NCBI RefSeq assembly: GCF_000167355.1
Contig: NZ_AAEW02000006.1
Location: forward strand, 62,001 to 126,000
Reading direction: 5' to 3'
Origin: Desulfuromonas acetoxidans DSM 684
Lineage (GTDB): Bacteria > Desulfobacterota > Desulfuromonadia > Desulfuromonadales > Desulfuromonadaceae
Length of the DNA: 64,000 nt
Made by a program: the position numbers and the translations under genes. Position 1 is the stretch's first letter, and every line of letters starts with the position of its first letter. The notes beneath the pieces were generated by a model. It was given only the letters and a program-made list of their open reading frames with translations. It was not told where the DNA came from and ran no database searches. Positions 37,146 to 46,102 of this stretch are shown one piece after another.

Positions 37146-38177
37146 CTATTCTTTCTCAATTTTGGCCTGTAACGCCTCAAGCTGACGTTTCAGGGCGGTA
37201 ATCTCTTTTTTCATCTGCGGCAACTTCGGGAACACCATGGAAGACTTCAACCACTCCTTATGAGGGATGGCCGGGATACCCGACACCACCTGATTCCCGT
37301 CTATGTTGCCGGCAATACCACCACGGCCGCCGAGAGTGACATTATCGCCCACCGTGATATGACCTGTAATCGCCGATTGACCACCAAACGTGCAATGGCG
37401 TCCCACTTTTGCGCTACCGGCAATGCCGGACTGGGATGCCATCACCGTGTGCGGCCCCACCGTCACATTGTGAGCGACCTGGACCATGTTATCCAGTTTA
37501 CAACCCTCGCCAATGCGGGTGACGCCCATCGCGGCGCGATCAATGCAGGAACCGGCACCAATTTCAACATCGTCCTCAATAACAACAATGCCAACCTGGG
37601 GAATTTTGTAGTAGACCTCTCCATCAGGAGCAAAGCCGAAACCGTCTGATCCGATGACGGCATTAGGCTGAACGATAACCCGGTCGCCAACAACACACCC
37701 TTCACGAACCACGCTGCCGGCGTGGATCTGGCAGTCGCAACCAATTTTAACCTGATCGTAGACAACCACATTGGGATAAAGGATCGATCCGTCACCAATT
37801 TGCACACCTTCGCCGATAACGGCGCCGGGATACACGGTAATCCCCTTTCCCAGTACGGCTGATGGGGCGACCTGGGCTCCAGGCAGCACCCCCAGAGGCT
37901 CCGGACGCTGGACATTCAAATGCGTCAGGACTTTGGCAAAAGCCAAATATGGATTTTTACAGACCAAATAAGCAATATCTTCCCGGTCCAGAGGACGATC
38001 AACAAGAATCGCCGATGCGGCAGTCTTGCTTACAAAGGGAAGATACTTGGGATTGGCAATAAAGGTAATATCACCGGGCCCGGCCCCGTCAATCGGGGCC
38101 AGACGCGTGATCTCTACACTGTCGTCACCGATGATGTCACCATCAATCAGTGCCGCCAGCTCTTTTAATGTCGCCAT
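37146..38177 (-). CDS. lpxD: UDP-3-O-acylglucosamine N-acyltransferase LpxD
   Basis: LpxD adds the N-linked hydroxyacyl chain to UDP-3-O-acyl-GlcN. The 343 residues comprise a uridine-binding N-terminal domain (MATLKELAALIDGDIIGDD, ITFIANPKYLPFV), a long hexapeptide beta-helix (about 105-300), the catalytic His in VQVAHNVTVGPHTVMASQSGIAGS, and a C-terminal coiled helix (PQMKKEITALKRQLEALQAKIEKE). I chose the ATG at 38177 because AGAGGAA precedes it; the frame is open upstream to 38225 without support. Confidence 0.95.
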   Translation of the reverse strand: MATLKELAALIDGDIIGDDSVEITRLAPIDGAGPGDITFIANPKYLPFVSKTAASAILVDRPLDREDIAYLVCKNPYLAFAKVLTHLNVQRPEPLGVLPGAQVAPSAVLGKGITVYPGAVIGEGVQIGDGSILYPNVVVYDQVKIGCDCQIHAGSVVREGCVVGDRVIVQPNAVIGSDGFGFAPDGEVYYKIPQVGIVVIEDDVEIGAGSCIDRAAMGVTRIGEGCKLDNMVQVAHNVTVGPHTVMASQSGIAGSAKVGRHCTFGGQSAITGHITVGDNVTLGGRGGIAGNIDGNQVVSGIPAIPHKEWLKSSMVFPKLPQMKKEITALKRQLEALQAKIEKE

Positions 38178-38193
38178 CAGGGGTTCCTCTGAA

Positions 38194-38712
38194 TTACTTA
38201 TGACTGTCTTTATAGACGGCATCATACGCTTTGATCAGCGCATCGGTATAATCAATGGCATCAATGGCATACACCAACTGACTCTTTTCAAACATCATGG
38301 TGATCCCTTTGTCCTGGCTCAGGGTCACAACTTGAGCGCCAAGATCACGCAGGATCTGTTGCGTGTAGGTCATCTCTTTGCCGCGCATCTCTTCCTGCTT
38401 GTCTTTAACAAAACGCTGGTGGTCTTTGACCTGTTGTTTGAAATCGAGTTCTTTTTCCTGGCGGGCTTCAGCACTAAGCAAAGCCGCTTGTTTTTGCAGA
38501 GATTCCTGCAGTGCACGCAGATCAGTCTCACGTTTTTTAACATCATCCTCAATGGTCTTGATCTCGCTGTCCATTTTGGCTTTGGCTGCCTGGCCCGCCG
38601 CTGACATCGTCAGAGCTTTTTGCAGATCAACGTAGCCCAGCTTTACATCCGCAGCACTTGCGGTGGCAACCAGACTCAGACACATCAGGACAGCAATAAC
38701 AATACGCTTCAT
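38194..38712 (-). CDS. skp: Periplasmic chaperone Skp/OmpH family
   Basis: This 172-residue secreted protein has a signal peptide (MKRIVIAVLMCLSLVATASA, cleavage about residue 20/21). A mature N-terminus VKLGYVDLQKALTMSAAGQAAK is typical of Skp, followed by a long charged coiled coil (about 45-125), the tentacle of the jellyfish-like trimer. Skp carries unfolded outer-membrane proteins to BamA, encoded just upstream. AAGGAG precedes the start. It ends 17 bp before the lpxD start. Confidence 0.9.
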   Translation of the reverse strand: MKRIVIAVLMCLSLVATASAADVKLGYVDLQKALTMSAAGQAAKAKMDSEIKTIEDDVKKRETDLRALQESLQKQAALLSAEARQEKELDFKQQVKDHQRFVKDKQEEMRGKEMTYTQQILRDLGAQVVTLSQDKGITMMFEKSQLVYAIDAIDYTDALIKAYDAVYKDSHK

Positions 38713-38741
38713 GTTGAACTCCTTAACACCATGTTAAAAGG

Positions 38742-41096
38742 TTAGAAAAATTTACCAATCGAGAAATCAAACTGAGAATTGTCCTCGTACTCCTCGGGAT
38801 CGAGGTTGTAGCCCCATTCCAGGCGCAGCGGCCCCAATGGGCTGTTCCAACGGATACCGACACCGGTGCTGTAACGCAGATCAGACATAAACTCTTCGCC
38901 CTGATCCCAGGTATTACCGATATCAAAGAAGACCACCCCTTTGAGCCCGGCATCTTTCAGCAGCGGGAAGATCAGCTCCAGGTTGCAAAATGCTTCTTTG
39001 ACCCCGCCGATAAAGTCACGCTCGGTCGTGGAATCAACATAACCAAGGGGAACCGTGCCATTAGGATCATAAATGTCGCCATTTTCATCAAGAAGTTCAC
39101 CAGCTTCATTACGTGCATAATCTCGCCCCCATTCCCAGGGGCCCACTTCGCGATTTTCAAAGCCGCGCATGGTATTGATGCCGCCGAGATAGAACCGCTC
39201 ATCCACCGGAATCTCTTCGCCCCCCACTTTATGGACAAAACCAACCTGGCCATGAGCAGAAAAGACAATGCCCCACTTGATCGGAACGAAGTGGCGATGG
39301 TCAAGAATGGTTTTGACAAATTTCTCCGATCCACCGAGACCGGCAAATTCGACGGACACCTCCGACATGTAGCCGCTGGTGGGATCGGGGCGGTAATCGG
39401 TGGTATTGGTTGAAATTGAAGCATAGATGGACGACAGCGTCGAACTCCCTTCCTGCTCACGGATATAGTAGGACGCCAGGTTATCGACGTCGTAAATATC
39501 TTTTTGCTCAAACTTATAGATGAAAAAGGTTCGAGTGGCATAGGTAATGGGAATCCCCAGCTTGATTTTACCCTCGGTGGCCTCGCGGGAATATTCATCC
39601 CACTCGCGGTCCGTGCGATACACGTCAAAACCAAGGGCCAGATTTTTATCCATGAAATAAGGATCAAGCAGACCCAGTTGGTAGGTGGTCGAATCGCCAC
39701 CGAAGGAACCGGCCAGATTCAAACGCCACGCTTTGCCGAGGAAATTATCCTGACTGATCGAGCCCTGTCCGATAAAACCGTCGACGGAGGAATAACCGAA
39801 ACCAACACTGAAGGTTCCGGTGGATTGCTCTTTGACATCGACCTGAACATCCATGATCTCTTCGGCACCCGCTTCAACGGTATCGACATTGACTTCACTG
39901 AAAAAGCCGAGGTTGTTGACCCGCTTGCGACTCGCTTCAAGACGGGAGGCACTGTACAGATCACCCTCGACGAGCACCATTTCACGACGGATGACTTTAT
40001 CACGGGTTTTGGTGTTGCCGCCGATATTGATGCGCCCGATGTGCACCTGAACGCCCTGCTCAATCTCAAAGGTGACATCGACGGTGCGTTGTTCGTTGTT
40101 GATCAGCGTCACTGGAGAGACGTTGACATAAGCATAACCATGGTCCGCATAGTAATCGTTGAGGCGTTTGATATCCTTGCGCAGTTGTTCACGACTGAAC
40201 ACATCGCCGGCCTTAAATTTCAACAGACCCAGCAGAGTGGACTCGTCTTCGAGCAGATCCCCTTTAACCGCCATATCGCCGAGATAGTATTGCTGGCCTT
40301 CATCGATCTCGATATGGATATCCATCTCTTCGCGATCATCCGACAGCGTGATCAACGGCGGTTTGACCCGGACACGGATATACCCTTCGTTAAAATAGGC
40401 ATCTTTGATCAATTCACGATCATTTTCCAGCATCGCTTCATTATAGGTCCCCCCACTGGTGAGCCATGAGAACAACCACCACTCCTTGGTCTGCATGAAG
40501 CCGCGCAACTTGCGACTGGAAAAGACCTCATTGCCTTCAAAAGTAATATCATCGATGGCGACTTTAGTTCCCTCAGTGATATCGAAGTAAACCGTTGCTT
40601 CATTGCGGGAGTTGGTGTCAACACGCGAACTGACTTCAGCAGCGTAATAGCCTTCATCAATATAGGTCTGCCGAATCGCCGACGTGCTCTCCTGAAGTGT
40701 TTTCGGATGCAGGATGCTCGGTGTGCGCATGGTCAGAGCGCCGCGCACTTTGGAACGTTTGAGTTCTTTGATGCCGTTGAGTTTGATGGAACGCACCAGC
40801 GGCCGTTCCGTCACCCGGTACACCAGGGTCACAACCTCGCCCTGCTGTTCAACAGAAGCCTCAACATCCTTGAAATGCCCTAAGGCGTAAATGGCGCGGA
40901 GATCTTCATCAACACGATCTTCATCCAGAGACTGCCCGGCCTTGATGGACAACGCCGCCTCAACGCTGGCGACATCCACCCGATTGATTCCGTCAATCCT
41001 CACGTCCGACACAGTGCGAACGCCATCAGCCGCAATCGCTGAACCGGCCCACAGGCAGAACACTACCGCCAAACATACAACAGCCCTTTTGAGCAT
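38742..41096 (-). CDS. bamA: Outer-membrane assembly factor BamA
   Basis: BamA inserts beta-barrel proteins into the outer membrane. From the ATG at 41096 the protein has 784 residues: a signal peptide (MLKRAVVCLAVVFCLWAGSAIA), five POTRA-like repeats (about 30-440; for example VRSIKLNGIKELKRSKVRGAL, IDDITFEGNEVFSSRKLRGF), then a 16-strand barrel with VGFGYSSVDGFIGQGSI and the lid-lock type motif region. It finishes FDFSIGKFF with the expected C-terminal Phe. GAGGAG lies upstream. A longer frame to 41186 would put residues before the signal peptide and is unlikely. A strong promoter lies about 125 bp upstream. Confidence 0.95.
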   Translation of the reverse strand: MLKRAVVCLAVVFCLWAGSAIAADGVRTVSDVRIDGINRVDVASVEAALSIKAGQSLDEDRVDEDLRAIYALGHFKDVEASVEQQGEVVTLVYRVTERPLVRSIKLNGIKELKRSKVRGALTMRTPSILHPKTLQESTSAIRQTYIDEGYYAAEVSSRVDTNSRNEATVYFDITEGTKVAIDDITFEGNEVFSSRKLRGFMQTKEWWLFSWLTSGGTYNEAMLENDRELIKDAYFNEGYIRVRVKPPLITLSDDREEMDIHIEIDEGQQYYLGDMAVKGDLLEDESTLLGLLKFKAGDVFSREQLRKDIKRLNDYYADHGYAYVNVSPVTLINNEQRTVDVTFEIEQGVQVHIGRINIGGNTKTRDKVIRREMVLVEGDLYSASRLEASRKRVNNLGFFSEVNVDTVEAGAEEIMDVQVDVKEQSTGTFSVGFGYSSVDGFIGQGSISQDNFLGKAWRLNLAGSFGGDSTTYQLGLLDPYFMDKNLALGFDVYRTDREWDEYSREATEGKIKLGIPITYATRTFFIYKFEQKDIYDVDNLASYYIREQEGSSTLSSIYASISTNTTDYRPDPTSGYMSEVSVEFAGLGGSEKFVKTILDHRHFVPIKWGIVFSAHGQVGFVHKVGGEEIPVDERFYLGGINTMRGFENREVGPWEWGRDYARNEAGELLDENGDIYDPNGTVPLGYVDSTTERDFIGGVKEAFCNLELIFPLLKDAGLKGVVFFDIGNTWDQGEEFMSDLRYSTGVGIRWNSPLGPLRLEWGYNLDPEEYEDNSQFDFSIGKFF

Positions 41097-41227
41097 AAAA
41101 TCCGATCTCCTCAAATCTCGATCTATCCGGATTGTTCTGTGCGCTGCATCCGCATGGAACAACGCCATCTGAAGCAGCCTGATCACCAGTTTTCAGTAAT
41201 CGACACACACACTTAACAAAGTCGTTC

Positions 41228-41256
41228 ATTATAGGAAAAGCCCTGACGGGTGTAAA
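41228..41256 (-). promoter_or_regulatory. Sigma70-type promoter upstream of bamA
   Basis: On the minus strand TTTACA (41256-41251) and a perfect TATAAT (41233-41228) are exactly 17 bp apart, in the 242-bp gap between lolD and bamA. Transcription would start near 41221, leaving a leader of about 125 nt. This is the best promoter match in the window and should give bamA-skp-lpx its own start independent of upstream genes. Confidence 0.7.
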
Positions 41257-41338
41257 CCTAAAACCTGTAACAGTGCCCTCATCCGACACGATTGAAACAC
41301 AGGGTTACTGTTTACGACTCAAGCCTCTTTTCCCCTTA

Positions 41339-42016
41339 TCAGGAACTGAGCAGCTCACCATCACGGATATGGACCGTCCGATCCATCCGTGACGCCAGCT
41401 CGCGGTTATGGGTGACCATCACCAACGTCAATTGATGATCCTGATGCAATTGTTCCAGCAACGCATAAATCTCTTCCGATGTCGCCGAATCAAGATTACC
41501 TGTCGGTTCATCGGCAATCAACAGTTGCGGTTTCTGCACCAGCGCCCGAGCAATTGCCACCCGTTGCTGTTCACCGCCGGAAAGCTGACCGGGCTTGTGA
41601 TGCAAACGATGATGCAATCCCACTTGGCCGAGTAAATCTTCGGCACTCTGTTGTGCACAGCTACGCTTTTCACCATGGATCAATGCCGGCATCATGACAT
41701 TCTCCAGCGCACTGAATTCCGGCAATAGCTGGTGAAACTGAAATACAAAACCGAGCGTTGCATTACGAAATGCATCCAAATGAGCCGCTGACAAAGAAAA
41801 CAGATCGACGCCGTCAAAAAAGCACTGGCCATCGCTGGGACGATCCAAGGTGCCGAGAATATGCATCAGGGTTGTTTTTCCTGACCCGGAGGCACCAACC
41901 ACAGCTACACGCTCCTGGGTGACAATCGACAGGTTAACGTCCCGCAGCACCGTCAAAGTTCCCTGCCCGGTATCAAACGATTTGCGAATATGTCGTGCTT
42001 CCAGTAACACGTCCAC
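41339..42016 (-). CDS. lolD: Lipoprotein-releasing ABC transporter ATPase LolD
   Basis: LolD powers release of outer-membrane lipoproteins to LolA. The 225-residue ATPase has Walker [10 protein letters not shown] (about 40-48), [23 protein letters not shown] (the Lol-type Q-loop region), [15 protein letters not shown] and [19 protein letters not shown]. It starts with GTG at 42016, supported by GGAGGA 5 bases upstream. It is 27 bp after lolC/E. LolA itself is not in the window. Confidence 0.92.
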   Translation of the reverse strand: MDVLLEARHIRKSFDTGQGTLTVLRDVNLSIVTQERVAVVGASGSGKTTLMHILGTLDRPSDGQCFFDGVDLFSLSAAHLDAFRNATLGFVFQFHQLLPEFSALENVMMPALIHGEKRSCAQQSAEDLLGQVGLHHRLHHKPGQLSGGEQQRVAIARALVQKPQLLIADEPTGNLDSATSEEIYALLEQLHQDHQLTLVMVTHNRELASRMDRTVHIRDGELLSS

Positions 42017-42043
42017 CGTGTCCTCCCTGCAAAATCCTTACCG

Positions 42044-43297
42044 TCATTCGTAACGCAACGATTCCGCCGGATCGAGCCGAGCTGCCCGCAACGCCGGATA
42101 GACCGTTGCCACCAGACAAATCGCCATGGCAACCACGACAACGGCAATCACATCCGCCGATTCAACCTGAGACGGGAAGTGGTCCATTCCATAGACAGTT
42201 TTGTCAAAAATCGTCACATGGAGTTTGCGCTCCAGCCAACTGATCATGGCGTCTGCATTGAGGGCCAGCGTCAAACCAAGTCCGGTGCCTAGAGCGGTTC
42301 CCGAAGTTCCGATCAGCAAACCTTCGAACACAAAAATCTTCAGGATACTCCGCGATGTCGCTCCCATAGACCGCAAAATGGCGATATCTTTATGCTTCTC
42401 CATCACCACCATAATCAGCGTGGTGGCAATATTGAATGCTGCCACCAGCACGATGATTCCCAGCACAATGAACAGACCGAGTTTTTCCAACTTCAACGCC
42501 GCTAGAAATGAGCCAAACATCTCCTGCCATGAGCGGATACTGTAGGGATAACCAAGATCGGCCCGCAACGCCTCGGCTAACGGCTGGGCATCGTCAAAGC
42601 GTGCGACTTCCACTTCAATGCCACTGACCTTATCGACCTCGCCAATAAAATGTTGCGCCTGCTCCAGAGAGATATAGGCATAATAGGTATCGAGAAAACC
42701 ACCGCGCGTCCGGGCGATCCCCACCACATCAAACGGTTTGATTTTAGGGATCAGGCCAAAAGGCGTCAGAGTGAAATCCGGCGGGATGACATTGATGCGA
42801 TCCCCCAGAGACACACCGAGAAGTGCCGCCGTGTCCGCGGCAATGACGATGCCGGGCTGAGTGCGAGTTGCGTTAAACAACACGCTGTTAATCGGCTGAT
42901 TATCTTCAGTGAAAAACTCCTGGGACAACACACGATTGTCGGAGGAAACCCCTTTAAGGTTGGCTGCTGCCACATTGCCATGAGCCAGCAACATGGCTTC
43001 CTTAACCACATAGGGTTCGGCAGAAACCACCGAAGAGGATGTCGATTGAATTGTTGCGACCAGTTGCGGCCAGTCACTCACAGTGCCGCCCTGACTTTGC
43101 ACTGTCACATGTGGGACATTACCGAGAATCTGCTGACGGACACCGTCATGAAACCCGGTCATGATGGCCAACACCAGAATCAACGCCGCCACGCCGAGAG
43201 TAACGCCAGTGACGGAGATAAAGGAGATAACTGAAATGAAGGTTTGCTTGCGCCGCGCACGGAGATAGCGCAAGCTGATAAACCATTCATAGCCCAT
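42044..43297 (-). CDS. lolC: Lipoprotein-releasing system permease LolC/LolE
   Basis: A 417-residue permease: MGYEWFISLRYLRARRKQTFISVISFISVTGVTLGVAALILVLAIMTGF (first helix) is diagnostic of LolC/E. A large periplasmic domain (about 45-265) and three C-terminal helices follow. ILRSMGATSRSILKIFVFEGLLIGTSG is the LolC/E/FtsX motif. Only one permease gene is present, so it probably works as a homodimer (LolF-like), which is common outside the gammaproteobacteria. Start at 43297 is preceded by AAAGG. Confidence 0.9.
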   Translation of the reverse strand: MGYEWFISLRYLRARRKQTFISVISFISVTGVTLGVAALILVLAIMTGFHDGVRQQILGNVPHVTVQSQGGTVSDWPQLVATIQSTSSSVVSAEPYVVKEAMLLAHGNVAAANLKGVSSDNRVLSQEFFTEDNQPINSVLFNATRTQPGIVIAADTAALLGVSLGDRINVIPPDFTLTPFGLIPKIKPFDVVGIARTRGGFLDTYYAYISLEQAQHFIGEVDKVSGIEVEVARFDDAQPLAEALRADLGYPYSIRSWQEMFGSFLAALKLEKLGLFIVLGIIVLVAAFNIATTLIMVVMEKHKDIAILRSMGATSRSILKIFVFEGLLIGTSGTALGTGLGLTLALNADAMISWLERKLHVTIFDKTVYGMDHFPSQVESADVIAVVVVAMAICLVATVYPALRAARLDPAESLRYE

Positions 43298-43360
43298 AAA
43301 AAGTTGCCTTTCAGATGGATGCTGAAAGAACTGGCGCAACAGGTCTGTTGCGCCAGAAAA

Positions 43361-44845
43361 TTAACGGGTCTCTTTACGCAATTGCGGGAACAGGATCACG
43401 TCGCGAATCGATGCGGAATCGGTCAGCAGCATGACCAGACGGTCAATACCAATGCCTTCGCCGGCGGTCGGCGGCAGGCCGTATTCCAGAGCACGGATAT
43501 AATCTTCATCCATGGCGTGGGCTTCATCGTCACCGGCTTCTTTCTCAACCAGTTGCTGCTCAAAACGGCCCTTCTGGTCCACCGGATCGTTGAGCTCGGA
43601 AAAGGCATTAGCCAGTTCGCGGCCGACAACAAACAGCTCAAAACGGTCCACCACTTCCGGGCGTTCATCATTGCGTCGAGACAACGGAGAAACTTCGGTC
43701 GGATACTCGGTGACAAAGGTGGGATTCCACAACTTCGGTTCCGCCACTTCGTCAAACAGTTCGGTCAATAACTTGCCGTAACCGATAGTGCCTTCAAACT
43801 CCAACCCGATCGAATTGGCGTAGGCCAGTGCCTTGTCAGGATCTTCCAGATCTTCCAGGCTGATATCGCCGTATTTGACGATGGCCTCCTTGACCGTGAG
43901 ACGATCCCAGGGCGCAGTAAGATCAACATCCTTGCCGCCATAACTGATCACCCGGCTACCACAGACCTTTTCGGCAATCGAACCGATCATCTCTTCGGTC
44001 ATATCCATCAGATCGTGATACGTGGCATAGGCCTGGTAGAACTCCATCATGGTAAATTCGGGGTTATGCTGGATGGAGATCCCCTCGTTACGGAAGTTAC
44101 GATTGATCTCAAACACCCGCTCAAAACCGCCAACCACCAGACGCTTGAGGTACAGCTCCGGAGCAATGCGCAGGAACAGATCCATTTTCAGGGTATTGTG
44201 ATGGGTGACAAACGGCTTGGCTGTCGCACCACCGGCCACCGGCTGCATCATCGGTGTTTCCACCTCGAGGTAGTCGCGCTCCTGCATAAACGCACGCATC
44301 AGGCTGATGATTTGGCTGCGCTTTTTGAACACGTCACCCACTTCCGGGTTGACGATCAGGTCCAGATAGCGCTGCCGATAGCGGGTTTCGACGTCGGTCA
44401 GACCATGCCATTTCTCCGGCAGAGGCTGCAATGATTTGGTCAGCAGAGTCAGGCTTTCGGCACGCAGCGAAAGCTCATCGGTTTTGGTGCGAAACGGTTT
44501 ACCGCTGATGCCGACGATATCGCCGACGTCCAGCTTGCCGAACACGGCAAACTGCTCATCGCCGATCTTGTTCTTACCGACATAGATTTGCAGACGGCCG
44601 GTGCGATCCTGCACCTGAATAAAAGCTGCCTTACCGAAATCGCGACGGGCCATAATGCGCCCGGCAATCACATACTCCTGTTCACAACCTTCCAGGGCTG
44701 CAGCATCGTCCTCGACATGGGCTGCATGAATCTGCGCGTTCTGGTGGCTGACAACAAACCCATTGGCATAAGGATTGGTGCCCTGCTCACGCAGATCATC
44801 GGCTTTGGCCATGCGCTGGGCCACTAAATCATTGATCTCTTCCAT
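43361..44845 (-). CDS. lysS: Lysyl-tRNA synthetase (class II)
   Basis: This 494-residue enzyme has an N-terminal OB-fold anticodon domain (VIAGRIMARRDFGKAAFIQVQDRTGRLQIYV, about 60-90). The class II catalytic domain follows: motif 1 around SLMRAFMQERDYLEVETPMMQPVAGGATAKPF, motif 2 FRNEGISIQHNPEFTMMEFYQAY, and motif 3 GIGIDRLVMLLTDSASIRDVILFPQ. It starts at ATG 44845; an upstream in-frame TTG at 44851 is closer to the AGGA and might be used instead. It lies between prfB and lolC as in many deltaproteobacteria. Confidence 0.96.
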   Translation of the reverse strand: MEEINDLVAQRMAKADDLREQGTNPYANGFVVSHQNAQIHAAHVEDDAAALEGCEQEYVIAGRIMARRDFGKAAFIQVQDRTGRLQIYVGKNKIGDEQFAVFGKLDVGDIVGISGKPFRTKTDELSLRAESLTLLTKSLQPLPEKWHGLTDVETRYRQRYLDLIVNPEVGDVFKKRSQIISLMRAFMQERDYLEVETPMMQPVAGGATAKPFVTHHNTLKMDLFLRIAPELYLKRLVVGGFERVFEINRNFRNEGISIQHNPEFTMMEFYQAYATYHDLMDMTEEMIGSIAEKVCGSRVISYGGKDVDLTAPWDRLTVKEAIVKYGDISLEDLEDPDKALAYANSIGLEFEGTIGYGKLLTELFDEVAEPKLWNPTFVTEYPTEVSPLSRRNDERPEVVDRFELFVVGRELANAFSELNDPVDQKGRFEQQLVEKEAGDDEAHAMDEDYIRALEYGLPPTAGEGIGIDRLVMLLTDSASIRDVILFPQLRKETR

Positions 44846-44915
44846 TGACAACGTTGTCCTTTCTATTGATACCCGTTTACCTCACAACCGTGTGCAAACG
44901 CTTGCTATTTTTAAC

Positions 44916-46014
44916 CTATTGGCTGTTGGCCAATAGATAAGCTTCGATAAATCCTTCGATATGGCCGTCGAGCACGGAATCCGCGTTCCCCACTTCAAAA
45001 CCGGTACGATGGTCCTTGACCATCCGGTATGGATGCAACACATACGAGCGAATCTGGCTGCCCCAGCCAATCTCTTTCTTGTCACCGGACAAGGCATTGG
45101 CTTCTTCCTCTTTTTTCTGCCGTTCCAGCTCATAAAGACGGGCCTTAAGCTGACGGATGGCCTCGGCCTTGTTGTTGTGCTGCGAGCGTTGATCCTGACA
45201 AGCCACGACAATGCCACTGGGGATATGGGTGATACGGATGGCCGAATCGGTTTTATTAATATGCTGCCCACCGGCACCACTGGCACGAAACGTATCGATC
45301 TTCATGTCCTTGTCGAGCAGTTCCACCTCAATACTGTCGTCCAGTTCGGGGAAAACAAACACCGAACAAAACGACGTATGGCGCTTGGATGCCGCATCAA
45401 ACGGTGAAATGCGCACCAGACGGTGGATGCCCATTTCTGGACGCAGCCAGCCATAGGCGTAATCGCCCTCAACGGTAAAGGTGACACTTTTCACTCCGGC
45501 ATCGTCACCCGGCTGATAATCGGTAATCTTGGTTTTAAACCCTTTGATATCACAGAAACGCAGGTACATGCGCAACAGCATATCCGCCCAATCCTGGGCT
45601 TCAGTGCCACCGGCACCGGCGTTAATACTTAAAATGGCATTGCTGCTGTCATGCTCGCCGGACAACATACGAGCGAACTCCATCTTGTCCACCTGCCGCT
45701 CCAGCTCAGGCAGCAATTCGCGCACTTCATCACGGGTAGCCTCGTCCTCGCTTTCGGCACCCAATTCGACCAACACTTCCAGATCTTCAACGGTTTGTGC
45801 TGCAGAGGTCCAACCATCCACCAGTTTCTGCAGAGCTGTGCGCTCTTTTAACAACTCTTGAGCGCGATCCCCTTGATTCCAAAAATCGGGATCGGCAATG
45901 TCAGCTTCTAATTCGCTGATCCGCTCTTGTTTGGTCGGGATGTCAAAGATACCCCCTCAGCTCGGTGAGCTTTTCGGAAACCTGATTTATCCGTTCTATT
46001 TCTTCGCGAAACAT
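44916..46014 (-). CDS. prfB: Peptide chain release factor 2, with programmed +1 frameshift
   Basis: RF2 terminates translation at UGA and UAA. The gene is in two frames: 23 codons from ATG 46014, ending in the classical site with a Shine-Dalgarno-like AGGGGG, then TAT CTT and an in-frame TGA at 45945-45943 followed by C. A +1 shift at CTT skips one T and continues as DIPTKQERISELEADIADPDFW. The product is 365 residues, the E. coli length. The specificity tripeptide SPF (in RISPFDAASKRHTSF) and the catalytic GGQ (in GAGGQHINKTDSAIR) are intact. Annotation from the second frame alone would lose the N-terminus. Confidence 0.97.
45941..45957 (-). promoter_or_regulatory. RF2 autoregulatory +1 frameshift site
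   Basis: On the minus strand the site reads AGGGGGTATCTTTGAC, the same arrangement as in E. coli prfB: internal Shine-Dalgarno-like stimulator, slippery CTT, and TGA followed by C. Low RF2 lets the ribosome pause at TGA and slip +1, so RF2 controls its own level. Confidence 0.95.
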
Positions 46015-46043
46015 GCGTTCTCCTTGCGACAACAAAACCTGTT

Positions 46044-46099
46044 GAGCCCTTTGATGGGCTCACGTGCAATAACTCGTAAGAGTACCTGTCTTGACAGGT
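46044..46099. other. Two short perfect hairpins in the lnt-prfB gap
   Basis: GAGCCC/GGGCTC (46044-46061, 6-base loop) and ACCTGTC/GACAGGT (46084-46099, 2-base centre) lie in the 88-bp gap between lnt and prfB. The first is followed on the minus strand, after six bases, by TTTTGTTG, so it could act as a weak terminator or attenuator after lnt. Confidence 0.35.
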
Positions 46100-46102
46100 G
46101 AA

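Noticed and set aside
45943-45945. Nonsense mutation in prfB
   Set aside because: The TGA lies in the classical RF2 frameshift context and the downstream frame is fully conserved.
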